From Silene conica (taxonomy: Eukaryota > Streptophyta > Magnoliopsida > Caryophyllales > Caryophyllaceae), in NCBI GenBank assembly GCA_029255685.2, contig CM055318.2, forward strand, positions 11,475,001 through 11,539,000: a stretch of DNA of 64,000 nucleotides, read 5' to 3'. The notes beneath the pieces are model-generated. The model worked only from the letters and a program-made list of their open reading frames with translations. It was not told where the DNA came from and did no database searches. A program made the translations under genes and the position numbers. Position 1 is the first letter of the stretch, and every line of letters starts with the position of its first letter. Below, one piece after another: positions 1 through 9,213 of this stretch.

Positions 1-386
1 ACGATTCTCGGTGCTTTTGAGAATTCGTTTGTGAGTGTGGTGAAAATATTATTTGCACCATGGGAAATGAAGCGTCTTTGCAAATTGGGTTTCATTGCAA
101 AAATGAGTACGTTCTTTATCGCACCCGCTTCCATAACGAAATCACTATAAGCTTGTGATACGTTAGCTCTAGCAGTGGGGCCTGGGTTAGGTGGTAAAGG
201 CTCAGTTAAATACTTGAGCTTACCATCAGCTACAGCTGCATTCCGTAATGCAGCCTCCCAGTCCGCAAAGTTGGACCCATCATTTTTCAGTCGCGTGGAC
301 TGATTCATGTGGTCCATGAAAGCCTTAAGCCAGGATTCTTTTCTTAGTGTGGCACTAGGCATAGGGGCATCATTATGACCAGCCAT
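1..386 (-). CDS. Copia gag, N-terminal part (element A, copy 1; runs off the left edge)
   Basis: This minus-strand frame starts at the ATG at 386 and stays open to the window edge. It encodes the N-terminus of a Copia-type gag with the motifs SWLKAFMDHM and DGSNFADWE. It is the same gag as at 27784 in copy 2. Here the frame is continuous where copy 2 carries a 4-bp insertion, so this copy is the better preserved over this stretch. Gag forms the cytoplasmic particle. The element's 5' LTR, primer site and leader lie to the right, as expected for minus-strand orientation. The rest of the element is outside the window. Confidence 0.75.
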   Translation of the reverse strand, partial: MAGHNDAPMPSATLRKESWLKAFMDHMNQSTRLKNDGSNFADWEAALRNAAVADGKLKYLTEPLPPNPGPTARANVSQAYSDFVMEAGAIKNVLIFAMKPNLQRRFISHGANNIFTTLTNEFSKAPRI

Positions 387-1068
387 AGTATTTGCAGTAT
401 TATTGTTTTGTTTAGGTGAATTCTACACTGTAAAGAAGAAATTAAAACATAATAAGCATACCATCGTTTTGTAAATAGTCTAGCAAAAACAGTTTAATGC
501 GAGAACTTTGGCATTTATATAATTGATCTTCCTCAAAAACTATATAAACGATCCCAAGACTCAATTTCAGTAAATTGATAAGCCAACCTCTTGGCTAATT
601 CTACATTTAGAATTATTACTTGACAAATTTCTGTAAATTCTATCTTTAGTCCACCATAACCACAGGATCGTACGAGGGTCATGGTGTTGAGGTAAAATAA
701 GTCAACAACTACTACTTACCCAACGTAGAAGGGGTCATATGGAAAGTAAGGTCCTATATGTCTGGCGACGAAGAAGGGATTCATAGTAATTTGACTTATA
801 AAAGACTAATCTCAATTTTAGGTTATAGAGGAAGATCCCATCATCTTTAATTTTAATTCATTTAAGTGAACACATATCTTGCATGCGAGAATGAATAAAC
901 TAAGGTGATGGCTTTAAGGGAAAAACGTGTGACATCTTTATGTCGACACGGACTAGCATACATACTATATGAGTCAATTTTCATGCAATTCAGGTGGTTT
1001 GGTTTAGGCGGAAAAATGATGCAAAACAAACATGTGAATGACAAACAAAACGTAAATAAAGCAAGTCC

Positions 1069-1140
1069 TAGTGTGGCCTATCCTACCAAAAAAATTATGT
1101 TTCCTTCATTACGAAAACATAATTTACTAAGGCCACACTA
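1069..1140 (-). promoter_or_regulatory. Leader stem-loop of element A
   Basis: Arms TAGTGTGGCCT (1069-1079) and AGGCCACACTA (1130-1140) are perfectly complementary. Between them an inner AAATTATGTTT/AAAACATAATTT pair forms a second stem. Element B has TAGTATGGCCT and AGGCCATACTA at the matching leader positions, so one base pair has changed on both sides. In copy 2 the left arm has one change, which is a G-U wobble on the sense (minus) strand. This suggests a folded RNA element in the genomic transcript, perhaps for dimerisation or packaging; that role is inferred. Confidence 0.55.
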
Positions 1141-1754
1141 AGTATTACAATTGTAAAAGCGTAAATAAATCCATTCATTCATTCAACAATATAATATATA
1201 GAATGCATCATACTAATTAAATTAATCTTTCAAGACATGATTCCGTAATTATGTAGAGTAATTTACCAAAGCACCATTTAATGATTTAAATTATGTGATA
1301 ATTCCGTAATTCATCTCATAATTTTAATCAAACAAACATATTCATATTATCGTATAATATGAATTAATCCAACATTATTTTAAACCGTTTTAAAATAATT
1401 AGGTATCAAAACTAGTGAACTTTTTCACCCAAAAATTACACATTATCTTTATAATGTATAAAAAAAATTTAAAAGAAAACAGCCCATGAAGTATAATGAT
1501 TTAGCCGAGACAAACCGAGAAAGAAAAACAAAAAACTTTAAAGCGTTGCAAACAAACAGCCCAAAACAAAAAGAAGCCTGGAAACTAATTTCCGGCGCTT
1601 CCAAAAAGCGCTGAAACTTGAGCAAAGCGTCGAAAATAGAGGGGAAACCGCGGCTAAAAGATAGCAGAAACTGGTTGCGACGCTTTTTAAAATTGCTGTA
1701 ACTTGACGCTTTTATAAAAGCTGTAAGCCCAGAACATGACCAAAAACACTGAAA

Positions 1755-1885
1755 AACTACACAAAGTGTCGCAAAGAAACCCAGAAAAGCGCTGAAAAAG
1801 CACAAAGCGTCGAAAGAAACCCAGAAAAACGCTGGAAAATGCACAAAGCGACGAAAGTAACCCAGAAAAGCGCTGGACAACCCTA
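1755..1885. repeat. Short tandem repeat in leader A (about 42-bp unit, three copies)
   Basis: A unit containing CAAAGCGTCGAAAG followed by AACCCAGAAAAGCGCTG recurs about three times with drift. The same array occurs in copy 2 at about 48370-48500. It accounts for the spurious reading frames predicted here. Confidence 0.6.
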
Positions 1886-2333
1886 TTTCGAATTTTTCTC
1901 TACTTTTTCTTTTAAATAGACCCATGAACTTGAATAACTAATGTCGGGTTGCTAAATACGAGATCGATAACCTTCAAAATTCTAATCTTTATTAGATATA
2001 GTTGTAATCTTAATCATTCAAATTAACCTTTTAAGACGAATATCAAGATTATAGTGGGATCGATTTATTTAGCAAATTATATTATTCAAGAACATGTGAG
2101 ACGATTTCCTTTCACGTTTTAATTCAATCCTTATTAAATTAAAATATCTACAAATTTATTATTTTGTTATTTTAACTGTTTAAGACAACAACAACAATAA
2201 ATCAAAAAGGAAAACGACGAACAAAATTGTCTCGGCTAAAATTAAAATACACGGCCAAATTTTTCTTTTTTTTTTTTCAATTTTCTCAAAACGTTTATGA
2301 AAATCATACAAAAATAAAATTTGTAAGCCATAG

Positions 2334-2345
2334 GCTCTGATACCA
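2334..2345 (-). other. Primer binding site of element A, copy 1 (tRNA-iMet type)
   Basis: On the minus strand the sequence is TGGTATCAGAGC, the usual plant initiator-tRNA-Met primer site. It lies 2 bp from the LTR. Copy 2 has it at 48952-48963. Confidence 0.85.
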
Positions 2346-2347
2346 CT

Positions 2348-3293
2348 TGTGGGAAATTATCTGTATATAATCCCAATTCTTTATATGCAGGATTATAACA
2401 AATTTATAATATATGATTTATAGTCATAAACGAAGTACAAGATACAAAGATTGGGATCAAAAATTAACCTTCTGTCCTTGCAAAGGCCTAAGATCAGATA
2501 TCAAAACAGATATCCTCCTAATCGTTGCACCCAAGATGTTCCAAGAAATACCCTTCTAGAGCTAGAAACTGCAAAAATTACCTTTAATCTTGTGTAAGAT
2601 TAAAGCTAGAGAGAGAGGGAGTATGTATGTCGTGTAACTCGTGCCCTTTAAGTGCAGAGTGAATGTCCTATTTATAGCTGCAAACAACCTTGCTACTAGA
2701 CATCAACTAGGATTCCCAAATCAGTATTTGGTTCTACCTATAGCACTTCATAACAACTGAACAACTTAATAATTGCTCAGACCGAAATTCTATCTTTATA
2801 GAATCGGTTATATCTCTTTTGTGTAATGTTTTATCTTATAAATATCTTATATTTATAATCCACTAATTAAATATAACCTTTTATATTTAATTAAATAATT
2901 TTAATCTTTATTAAATAATTTCATTACACATAATTAAATATAACATTTTATATTTAATTACGAATTAACATTTTATATTCGTCTTCGCTAATATTATTTA
3001 ATCAGTATTAAATAATTATGTCATCATTACATTGACTAACCGCTTAGTCATATATGGTATCAATATGATTACATTTTCATCTAATCATATCTCTCAGATT
3101 CAATCCTTTAGGTGTGACTCTTAGAGACCAGTTGATTACCGCCATCTGTATGACAATAACGTCAAATTTTCTAGCAAGCCAACCGTTATTGATAAACGTA
3201 AATCAACTGGCTAAAATACAAATTATACCCCGTGTTCTTTTAAGAGATTTATACGTGTTGTCGCACTAACTGTTGAGGACACTAGCTCCAACA
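2348..3293 (-). repeat. 5' LTR of Copia element A, copy 1
   Basis: The LTR runs from TGTGGGAAATTA to TAGCTCCAACA, about 946 bp, with the TG...CA ends of an LTR. It is bounded on the left by the primer site and on the right by the interrupted element D. Copy 2 is at 48966-49910. The 3' LTR of this element is not in the window, so its TSD cannot be checked. Confidence 0.75.
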
Positions 3294-3836
3294 CACTACT
3301 CTTTAGTCTCACGAGCTAACACCATAGCTTCCTTGACTATTTTTCAAGAACATTCCTCAAAGACAACCTTGTAGCCTGCTTCATCGAGCTTTCCAACAGA
3401 TATCAATTTTTTTTTTAGTTCGGGATGAACATGACATCTGTTAGCTCCCTCCTACCTCTAATCGAGATACGGAGTTTACATCACATCTTCCCATAATTGA
3501 CATAGCCTCACAATTCACAAAGTAAGTTGTACCACACCTTCCACCAATAAACTAATGAAGGAATTTTACAAGGGTTAGTGTGAAATGATATACCAGAGTC
3601 GAACACCCAAGACTCAATCAGATCTTCGACACTCACTGCCATAAAATCACCTTCATCCTCCTCACCTAGCGTTTGTCTGTCCAATTTTTCCCACATCCTT
3701 CTCCATGGAATCCGGCTTAGTGCCCTCCAGAAGGAACATATAGATTCTTTGAATACAAATAATCCGTTATTTGCATTTTCGAGAAAGCAAAATCTTTTCC
3801 ATCGAATTTATCGAACAAGATTTTACCTCCTTCCAT
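3294..3836 (-). pseudogene. Internally deleted Copia gag/protease remnant (element D, copy 1)
   Basis: From the ATG at 3836 the minus strand reads a typical Copia gag N-terminus (FDGKDF, MQITDYLY) and stops within about 40 codons. A second frame (3508-3696) follows with a protease-like motif (WVFDSG, then SFHTNPCK). The centre of gag and the zinc knuckle are missing, so this is an internal deletion derivative. Element A has inserted into it at 3293/3294, removing everything downstream from view. A second copy lies at 49911-50452. Confidence 0.7.
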
Positions 3837-3882
3837 TATTGTGAATTTTAGTGGAATACTCTTCCCTCACCCACCTAACCAG

Positions 3883-3894
3883 GCTCTGATACCA
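3883..3894 (-). other. Primer binding site of element D, copy 1
   Basis: Minus-strand TGGTATCAGAGC lies 3 bp from the LTR start at 3898. It is the tRNA-iMet type. Copy 2 is at 50499-50510. Confidence 0.8.
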
Positions 3895-3897
3895 TTT

Positions 3898-4228
3898 TGT
3901 AGGGATTTTCGGTATAGACCACACATACAATAATAAATATAAGAATCGGAAAAATAACAAGATCACAATATTTACGAGTTTCACCAACTTGACTACATCC
4001 TCACTATAGTCACACTAGAAATTTCATTGATCTCTCACAATATGAGGATAGAAATTACATAGTTTTCTTCTTCTTTTATAGCTAAATGTCAAGCTATAAC
4101 TTCCATGTAACTTAACTATATTTATAATCTTGATCAATGTAAAAGTAAGTTTTGTGAGTTAGAAACTCCTTCTCATTTGTCTCAACTAGAAAAATCAAAC
4201 TCCATAATGGAGGGACTTAATTCTAACA
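3898..4228 (-). repeat. LTR of Copia remnant D, copy 1
   Basis: The 331-bp segment begins TGTAGGGATTTTC and ends TTCTAACA, next to the primer site. The identically sized copy 2 is at 50514-50844. It contains TTATAGCT and AGCTATAA arms around 4077-4100, resembling the palindrome found in element F. Confidence 0.7.
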
Positions 4229-4791
4229 GAAAGTGTGAGTACTTTACCGATATAACCATTCTAAATTTCGTTAGCAGAAACATTATAAGTGTTGAGTAGA
4301 GAACTCATGAGAAAGGGTCGGAGAATTTTGTAATCAGCGTTGAGGAAAAAAGATGACCACGATTTGAAGAAAGATAATCTTTTTCGGGTTGAAAGATATC
4401 TTTTATTTTTTTAACGGAAGGTTGAAACTTTGCTCCTTTTATTAGGGAAACTAAATTTAATGCACATGCGATGCATGGGTCTGTAAATAGTGTCCTTTTG
4501 ATTAAGCTTTTGTTGAGACTAACAATAAAATTAATAAAGGAATTGATTAGTGGTTTTTTAAATAAAAATCATACTTTAAGCTATAAAAAGTTATACTTTT
4601 AGTCGAAATCAAATCAGTAAAGTTGTTATTAATTTAGTTTAACTTAATTAAACTTGAATTAATTTGAAAGAATTCTATTTTCTATTCTATTAACGATGCT
4701 AATATCTTATCAATTTTATTATTATTTATTAAATTAAGTAATGTGTATAAGAGTTTGTACCATCATCTATTTTGAGAAAGACTAAAATTAA
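4229..4791. other. AT-rich spacer without recognisable genes
   Basis: No reading frame or repeat boundary that I can support. The sequence is rich in A and T and is duplicated at about 50845-51408. Confidence 0.6.
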
Positions 4792-5216
4792 GAGTAAATT
4801 AAATTTTAGTTTCTTTTGAAATCAATTTTTTTTTAAATTACTCCCTTTTGAAATTTTTTCATAAAATTACACCCTTAAGTTGCATTTTTTACTAAAATTG
4901 CTCCCAAACTCCAGTTTTAGTGACTTATTCCGTCTATTTTTGAATTTTTAAATATATTCTGTTTGTGGCTTATTAGTCAATTTATACTTTGGAAGATATA
5001 AATATGTAGAAAAATGTAAGAGGGGTTCAAAAACATAAGAAAAAAAGAAATAAATCTACTCAAATCGGTTTTTTGAAGCAATTTTAGGAAAAAATGCAAT
5101 ATTAGGGAGTAATTTTAGCAAAAAATGCAACGTAAGGAATTACTTTTAGAAAAAAAATTCAAAAGGTAATAATTTTAAAAATTTTGATTTTAAAAGGAAG
5201 TAAAATCTATTTACTC
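4792..5216. mobile_element. MITE-like foldback element (425 bp, copy 1)
   Basis: Ends GAGTAAAT and ATTTACTC are inverted, and complementarity continues inward for about 100 bp in poly-A/T-rich sequence (ACTCCC and AAAATTGCTCCC against their reverse complements). ATTAA flanks both ends (4787-4791 and 5217-5221) as a likely 5-bp TSD. It has no coding capacity. Copy 2 is at 51409-51829. Confidence 0.65.
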
Positions 5217-5248
5217 ATTAATTAATATTAAGGATGAAATAATAATGG

Positions 5249-5464
5249 CAAATTCTAATTTCAGACGGGTTGTTTTCCGTTTGAAATAAGACGGACTAAT
5301 TGTAGCCATTTTTATAATAAAATGTTACCATTTTTTGATATGTTACCATCATTTTCAGGGTAAAAAGTGAAGAATTCGCAATAAAACATTTTGTTATTAA
5401 ATGGTTACATTGTAATAAAAAATTGGTAATATTAAGTCTGTCTTATTTTGGTCCGTCTAAAGCA
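5249..5464. mobile_element. Second MITE-like element (copy 1)
   Basis: The ends share inverted TTCAGACGG / CCGTCTAAA and AAATAAGACGGACT / AGTCTGTCTTATTTT blocks, with a 13-nt insert in the left one. It is non-coding. Copy 2 is at about 51861-52076. The superfamily is not determined and the boundaries are approximate. Confidence 0.45.
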
Positions 5465-5603
5465 AAAAATTTTGAATAATAATTAACTGCATTTTCTCAT
5501 CCTGCGGGAACCTAAGGGTAAGTAGCATGAGAATGGTCCCAAGGAACTGAAGTTCCCTGAGACAAAAGACAAACTAAAATAAAGCAAATAAAATATCACC
5601 GTC

Positions 5604-5780
5604 TCCCCGACAACAGCGCCAAATTTTGACACGGCTGTCGCAACTTATCAAAAATAACCCAACGCTCTCTAACTAATATAGTCAGGGAAATTTGGGGTCG
5701 AATCCACAAGAGGAATGTAAATATTCTATTTGCTAATTAAGGTCTGTCTAAGTAACTAATTGGGTTTGTTTGGTTTTATG
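5604..5780 (-). repeat. tRNA-Asp-type primer site and LTR fragment (element G, copy 1)
   Basis: Positions 5604-5621, read on the minus strand, give TGGCGCTGTTGTCGGGGA, matching a tRNA-Asp primer site except for two C-to-T differences. Such primers are typical of Athila-type Gypsy elements. An LTR-like start TGACACGG follows at 5627 and is cut at 5780 by the duplication junction. The fuller copy is at 52217-53467. Confidence 0.5.
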
Positions 5781-6010
5781 GAGTTGGCCATGCTGAATCT
5801 GTCAAGAATCTTATCTATATAAGACTCCTGACTCAGTGATAACATCCGTCGTGATCTATCTCTATAGATACGGATCCCCAATATACATTGTGCCTCACCC
5901 AGATCCTTCATCTGGAAATGGTTCTTTAACCATACTTTAACCGAAGATAAGAGAGGGATGTCATTTTCGATCAAGAGTATATCGTCGACATACAACACCA
6001 GAAAGACGAT
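5781..6010 (-). pseudogene. Copia reverse transcriptase, middle part (element A, copy 2), truncated by the junction
   Basis: The minus-strand frame contains YVDDILL, the catalytic box of Copia reverse transcriptase, followed by DLGEAQCILGI and LSQESYIDKIL. It continues the pol frame that is broken at 24762 by element B: the flanks of B join in frame once one CTTAC copy is removed. Downstream, after residues MANS, the frame runs into the G fragment at 5780 and stops. RNase H and the 3' LTR are therefore missing from this copy. Confidence 0.85.
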
Positions 6011-6015
6011 CTTAC

Positions 6016-6178
6016 TGTTAGGTTTTAGTTACTCATAAACTAAATATGTAGTCATACTAATATTAAATACTTTAATTAACATTTTAATTAACTTATTTAT
6101 GTGATCTTATGCATGCTAAAGTAAGCGGAAATAAGGAGATTTCGACCCTTACATTCGGTCCAAAACAATTGCTAGGAT
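6016..6178 (-). repeat. Left (3') LTR of element B, first part
   Basis: This matches the first 163 bp of the right LTR at 23513. It is interrupted after AGGAT (6174-6178), the target site of element C, and resumes at 16590. Confidence 0.9.
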
Positions 6179-6420
6179 TGTAACATCCCGTATTTTCGTA
6201 AAATCTAATTTAAGCGATTTTAATTATTTTAAGTAATAAAATAATATTTTAATAATTTAATTCGGAAATTTTTGTAAATAAATAAGATCCGCCTTAAGAA
6301 CCCTCAGTTCTTAAGACGAATACAACTTGGCATAAATTGAGTATCCGACTCAAGTGTTAATTCCATATCCGTTAAAGGTCCGTTCCATTTAATTATTCGG
6401 AAAGGACCCACTTGTACTCT

Positions 6421-6427
6421 TATAAAC
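6421..6427 (+). promoter_or_regulatory. TATA-like box of chromovirus LTR
   Basis: TATAAAC about 240 bp into the LTR, followed by a CT-rich stretch. It is the only good TATA candidate near the LTR start. The counterpart in the right LTR is at 13958. Confidence 0.45.
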
Positions 6428-6551
6428 CCTTAAGTCGACATTTCCCCTCCCTCAAGCTTCATTTCACTGTAAACTCAAAACTCACAAAACCTCCATTAAT
6501 ACTCTCTCCTTTTCAAGCTTTTCTCCATCATCCGTCTTCCGAATCACAAAA

Positions 6552-6688
6552 GTAAGTACATTTTCGGAATCCTCGCGCGATTTCCAAGACATCTATCACT
6601 TTCGTTTTTCTTTTTATCGACTTCAAAAATCGGGCTGTTTTGCCTTTAATCCGTTTTTGATGCTCTTGAACCGTTTTCTTTGTTGTAG
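6552..6688 (+). other. Possible intron in the chromovirus leader
   Basis: A strong donor (AA then GTAAGTAC) at 6552 and a pyrimidine-rich acceptor (TTTTCTTTGTTGTAG) ending at 6688 define a 137-bp candidate. It lies downstream of the TATA-like box. The call rests only on splice-site appearance. Confidence 0.3.
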
Positions 6689-7136
6689 GGGTTGGTCTTG
6701 ACGATCCCGACGTGGACTCTTACGTGGTAGAGGAGGATCAATCGCCGGATTAAGCTTTAAGGTGACGATAATGAGAAACTCGGCCTATTTGTGAATATTA
6801 GCATATTGATGTGATTCTTGACTTGATTTCTGTTTTTATTCATGTTTGATGATCAAGAGTTGTAGTAACATACTTAGGAATGCTTTACTTTGATGAATTT
6901 ATGCTTGTTAAGGTTTATATGCTCATATGTTGTTCTTATGAAAAATCTCATGTTTGCGACGGATACTTGTTTTAAACGTCTTAAGGATTGTTATGGGAAT
7001 TACGTGCTGCTAGGAAGTAGTATTGGATGTTTGATAATGATGGGCAAACTTATGTTGTAGCAATTTTGAAGTTTGAGTATCAATTTGTGAAGCTTTGTGA
7101 TGTTGGGAATTTGCGTTTTCGGTAACAGGCTCTCTG

Positions 7137-7526
7137 AGCCGGTAGACCGACCGGCCGCCGGTCGACCGGCTGGGAGAGCATATATTGTATTTTCGAGATT
7201 TTTGGGAATTTGGCTTAGGACTGCCAGCCGGCCGACCGGCTGCCTGCCGATCGGCTGGTGGTCATTTTTGTTGTTCGTGTTTTGCGAAGAACCTTAGTAG
7301 AATGGGAGCCCAGCCGGCAGACCGGCCGCCTGCCAGCCGGCTGGGAGTACATTGGGGAAAGGGTTACGAATTTGTGAAGGTCAAGGGGAAGGTTCTCCCA
7401 GCCGGCCGACCGGCTGCCTGCCGACCGGCTGGGGACCCTCTTTTGTGTTCTGGTTTTTGAAAGCAAAGAAGAGCGACTGGGGTGGTCACCAGCCGGCCGA
7501 CCGGCTGCCTGCCGACCGGCTGGGGA
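7137..7526 (+). repeat. GC-rich palindromic repeat array (five units)
   Basis: Five units of about 36-40 bp occur every 85-90 bp (near 7137, 7221, 7309, 7398 and 7489). Four are built on CCAGCCGG...CCGGCTGG and the first is a diverged version. The ends of each unit pair as an 8-9-bp stem. The units are very rich in CpG and CHG sites against AT-rich surroundings. The right LTR repeats the array at 14674-15063. Confidence 0.8.
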
Positions 7527-7682
7527 CCCCTGTATGTCATTTTGTGTTTTTGAAATTAAATCGTAACTTTCAAACGGTTGATCGGTTTTGTTTGAAACTC
7601 GTTTTGTATACCCGTGGCATGTATTTGAGGTCCCCGGTGTACGGGCAACGTTATATTGGGTTCGGGAATGAAGTGAGGATAG

Positions 7683-7727
7683 AGACCCCCCGGTCGGGTA
7701 ACCGAAAGGGAAACCGGCTCTCCCTCG
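7683..7727 (+). other. GTAA-loop hairpin motif, first copy
   Basis: GACCCCCC is followed by TCGG (7694-7697), GTAA (7698-7701) and CCGA (7702-7705), then AGGG and AAACCGGCTCTCC. GTAA fits the GNRA tetraloop class. The second copy at 8473 keeps loop and flanks but changes stem pairs on both sides. Right-LTR copy at 15220. Confidence 0.6.
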
Positions 7728-7827
7728 CCCTAGTTCCCGGAATCAATTGAATGTTGATTAGGAGTTTAAGAAGTTAGAACTATAGGTTAGTTTCTACCTT
7801 TGATTGTTCAGTGGTTACAATGGTTGT

Positions 7828-8329
7828 CGCGTGGTGGGATATGTGTTAAGTTCACCTCTGGACCCACTACGTGTTTATATGTCGCGTGACGGGATATGTG
7901 TTAAGCTCACCTCTGGACCCGTTACGTGTTTTGCTTGGGCGTGTCAGGATATGTGTTAAGCTCACCTCTGGACCTGACACGTGATCGGTTGTCGTACACG
8001 GGATATGTGTTAAGCTCACCTCTGGACCCGTTGTGCGATGACTGTGTATTGGGATATGTGTTAAGTTCACCTCTGGACCCAATACATGTTTGTAGCATTG
8101 GGATATGTGTTAAGTTCACCTCTGGACCCTTTGCTTTTGGATGATTAGAGATATGTGTTAAGTTCACCGCTGGACCCTTTTCATGATTTGTAAGTTTAGG
8201 GATATGTGTTAAGTTCACCTCTGGACCCTTTACTTGATTAGATGTTGGGATATGTGTTAAGCTCACCTCTGGACCCGACATAGTGTAGTAATGGGATATG
8301 TGTTAAGTTCACCTCTGGACCCGTTGCTA
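7828..8329 (+). repeat. Array of ten hairpins with a conserved 24-nt loop and varying complementary stems
   Basis: Ten units at 46-55-bp spacing share a core, ATATGTGTTAAG then Y, TCACC, K, CTGGA. Cores start at 7839, 7894, 7949, 8003, 8054, 8103, 8151, 8202, 8250 and 8296. The flanking arms differ between units but are complementary within a unit: CGCGTGACGGG/CCCGTTACGTG in unit 2, GCGTGTCAGG/CCTGACACGT in unit 3, TGTGTATTGGG/CCCAATACATG in unit 5, TAGTAATGGG/CCCGTTGCTA in unit 10. Imperfect positions in these are G-T pairs. Units 6-8 pair less well. The right LTR repeats the array at 15365-15866. Confidence 0.9.
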
Positions 8330-8472
8330 GTGTTATGAATGTTTATCTGCTTGCCTAGATGATGGTACAGTGTCAGATATGCATGTCGAGTTGTTGATGT
8401 TACTTAGTTGTGGTTTAATCATCCAAGGCATTGGATGACTCTTAGTTCGGTTTCATAAATAATTGGATTGAA

Positions 8473-8514
8473 AGACCCCCCGACTGGGTAACCAGTAGGG
8501 AAACCGGCTCTCCT
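8473..8514 (+). other. GTAA-loop hairpin motif, second copy
   Basis: After GACCCCCC come ACTGG (8483-8487), GTAA (8488-8491) and CCAGT (8492-8496), then AGGG and AAACCGGCTCTCC. Relative to the copy at 7683, two stem pairs have changed on both strands (T-A to C-G and C-G to T-A), and a G/A mismatch has become an A-T pair. Right-LTR copy at 16010. Confidence 0.6.
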
Positions 8515-9049
8515 TCCTATTTGTTTATGAAGTTAGTTGAGAGCCGTGCATGGTAATCGCATGTTAGTGAAAGATCAGATGATGAGTTGTTTATGCTTCA
8601 CATGTTGATATATGTTGGAGTATTCTGTATTGTTTTATATGTTACGTGTTGTCACAAAAGGTGGCTAGGAGAACTCTAGTCACTCCCCACTGATTGTGGC
8701 GTACATGTTTTCATGTATGTAGGTACATGCAGGGTTGGAGATCAGGGTTACAGGAGAGCTAGCGAGTGATGATCCATTCATCAGATGACTTACCGTTTAC
8801 GCTTAGCTAGACTCTTAGACGCTTACTGTTTACGCTTTTGTGCCTGTAGGGATGTTCCATCCCAGGCGATGTGTATATTTCATTTCCGTACTTATAACTG
8901 TTACTTATCTCTTTTGGTTTTCAGTTTCAGTTTATGTTTCAGTTTAAGACTTCTCGCATGTTGTTTTATCTTCTAAAAGTTTTAAATTCCGCTGCATTTT
9001 TGGTACTTTTATGTGTTTACTTTTCCGCTTTCGCGAGGGGTTTTACAGT

Positions 9050-9061
9050 TGGTATCAGAGC
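9050..9061 (+). other. Primer binding site of chromovirus C (tRNA-iMet)
   Basis: TGGTATCAGAGC lies 2 bp downstream of the left LTR end. Confidence 0.93.
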
Positions 9062-9213
9062 ATTATTGCTCCCGACGCACTCATGTGACCCCCAACCTTA
9101 ACTTGACCAAATAAACAAATAATGAATGAGAGATGGGTAGATCTAAGGACTCATGTTGTAGTCTATTTGTGATTGCTAAATGCTAAGCTAATCCTTGTTT
9201 TCTCTTTTAAAGG

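Larger units (their letters stand above)
387..2333 (-). other. Long untranslated leader of Copia element A (copy 1)
   Basis: About 1.95 kb separates the primer site (2334) from the gag ATG (386). I see no credible gene; the phenylalanine-rich frame at 1449-1925 is a shadow of short repeats. Several blocks recur in order in the leader of element B (21063-23498), for example CTTACCCAACGT near 715 and GAAGAAGGGATTCAT near 770. The leader is therefore under constraint or of shared descent. In copy 2 it is interrupted by the CACTA element. Confidence 0.6.
1..5780. repeat. Tandem duplication unit, copy 1 (right part)
   Basis: Copy 1 matches 27395-28270 followed by 47489-52393 almost base for base, with scattered substitutions and small indels. 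Homology stops abruptly at 5780/52393, just after a shared GGTTTTATG. At 5781 copy 1 abuts the reverse-transcriptase end of copy 2, so the two copies are in direct tandem. With the nested elements and their TSDs removed, copy 2 is about 8.65 kb. Copy 1 continues past the left window edge. The arrangement is read directly from the sequence; the mechanism (unequal exchange or illegitimate repair) is inferred. Confidence 0.85.
6179..9047 (+). repeat. Left LTR of chromovirus C
   Basis: The LTR begins TGTAACATCCCG and ends GGGGTTTTACA. It holds a TATA-like box at 6421, a possible leader intron (6552-6688), a GC-rich hairpin array (7137-7526), two GTAA-loop hairpins (7683 and 8473) and a ten-unit hairpin array (7828-8329). 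If transcription begins shortly after the TATA-like box, all of these lie in the 5' leader of the genomic RNA. Small predicted frames here are not credible genes. Confidence 0.92.

Noticed and set aside
1449..1925. 158-aa phenylalanine-rich minus-strand frame (and its copy at 48120-48545)
   Set aside because: It is produced by the AAAGCG-type tandem repeats in the element A leader. The copy at 48120-48545 is frameshifted, so there is no sign of coding constraint.
7097..8281. Several small frames (60-132 aa) within the chromovirus LTR, and their duplicates at 14634-15818
   Set aside because: They are translations of the palindromic repeat arrays in several overlapping frames and on both strands. 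No start context or protein motif supports them.
7828..8329. CRISPR-like array (regular repeats with variable spacers)
   Set aside because: Spacing is regular, but this is a plant retrotransposon LTR. The variable parts are short complementary arms, not independent spacers, and there is no cas gene context.
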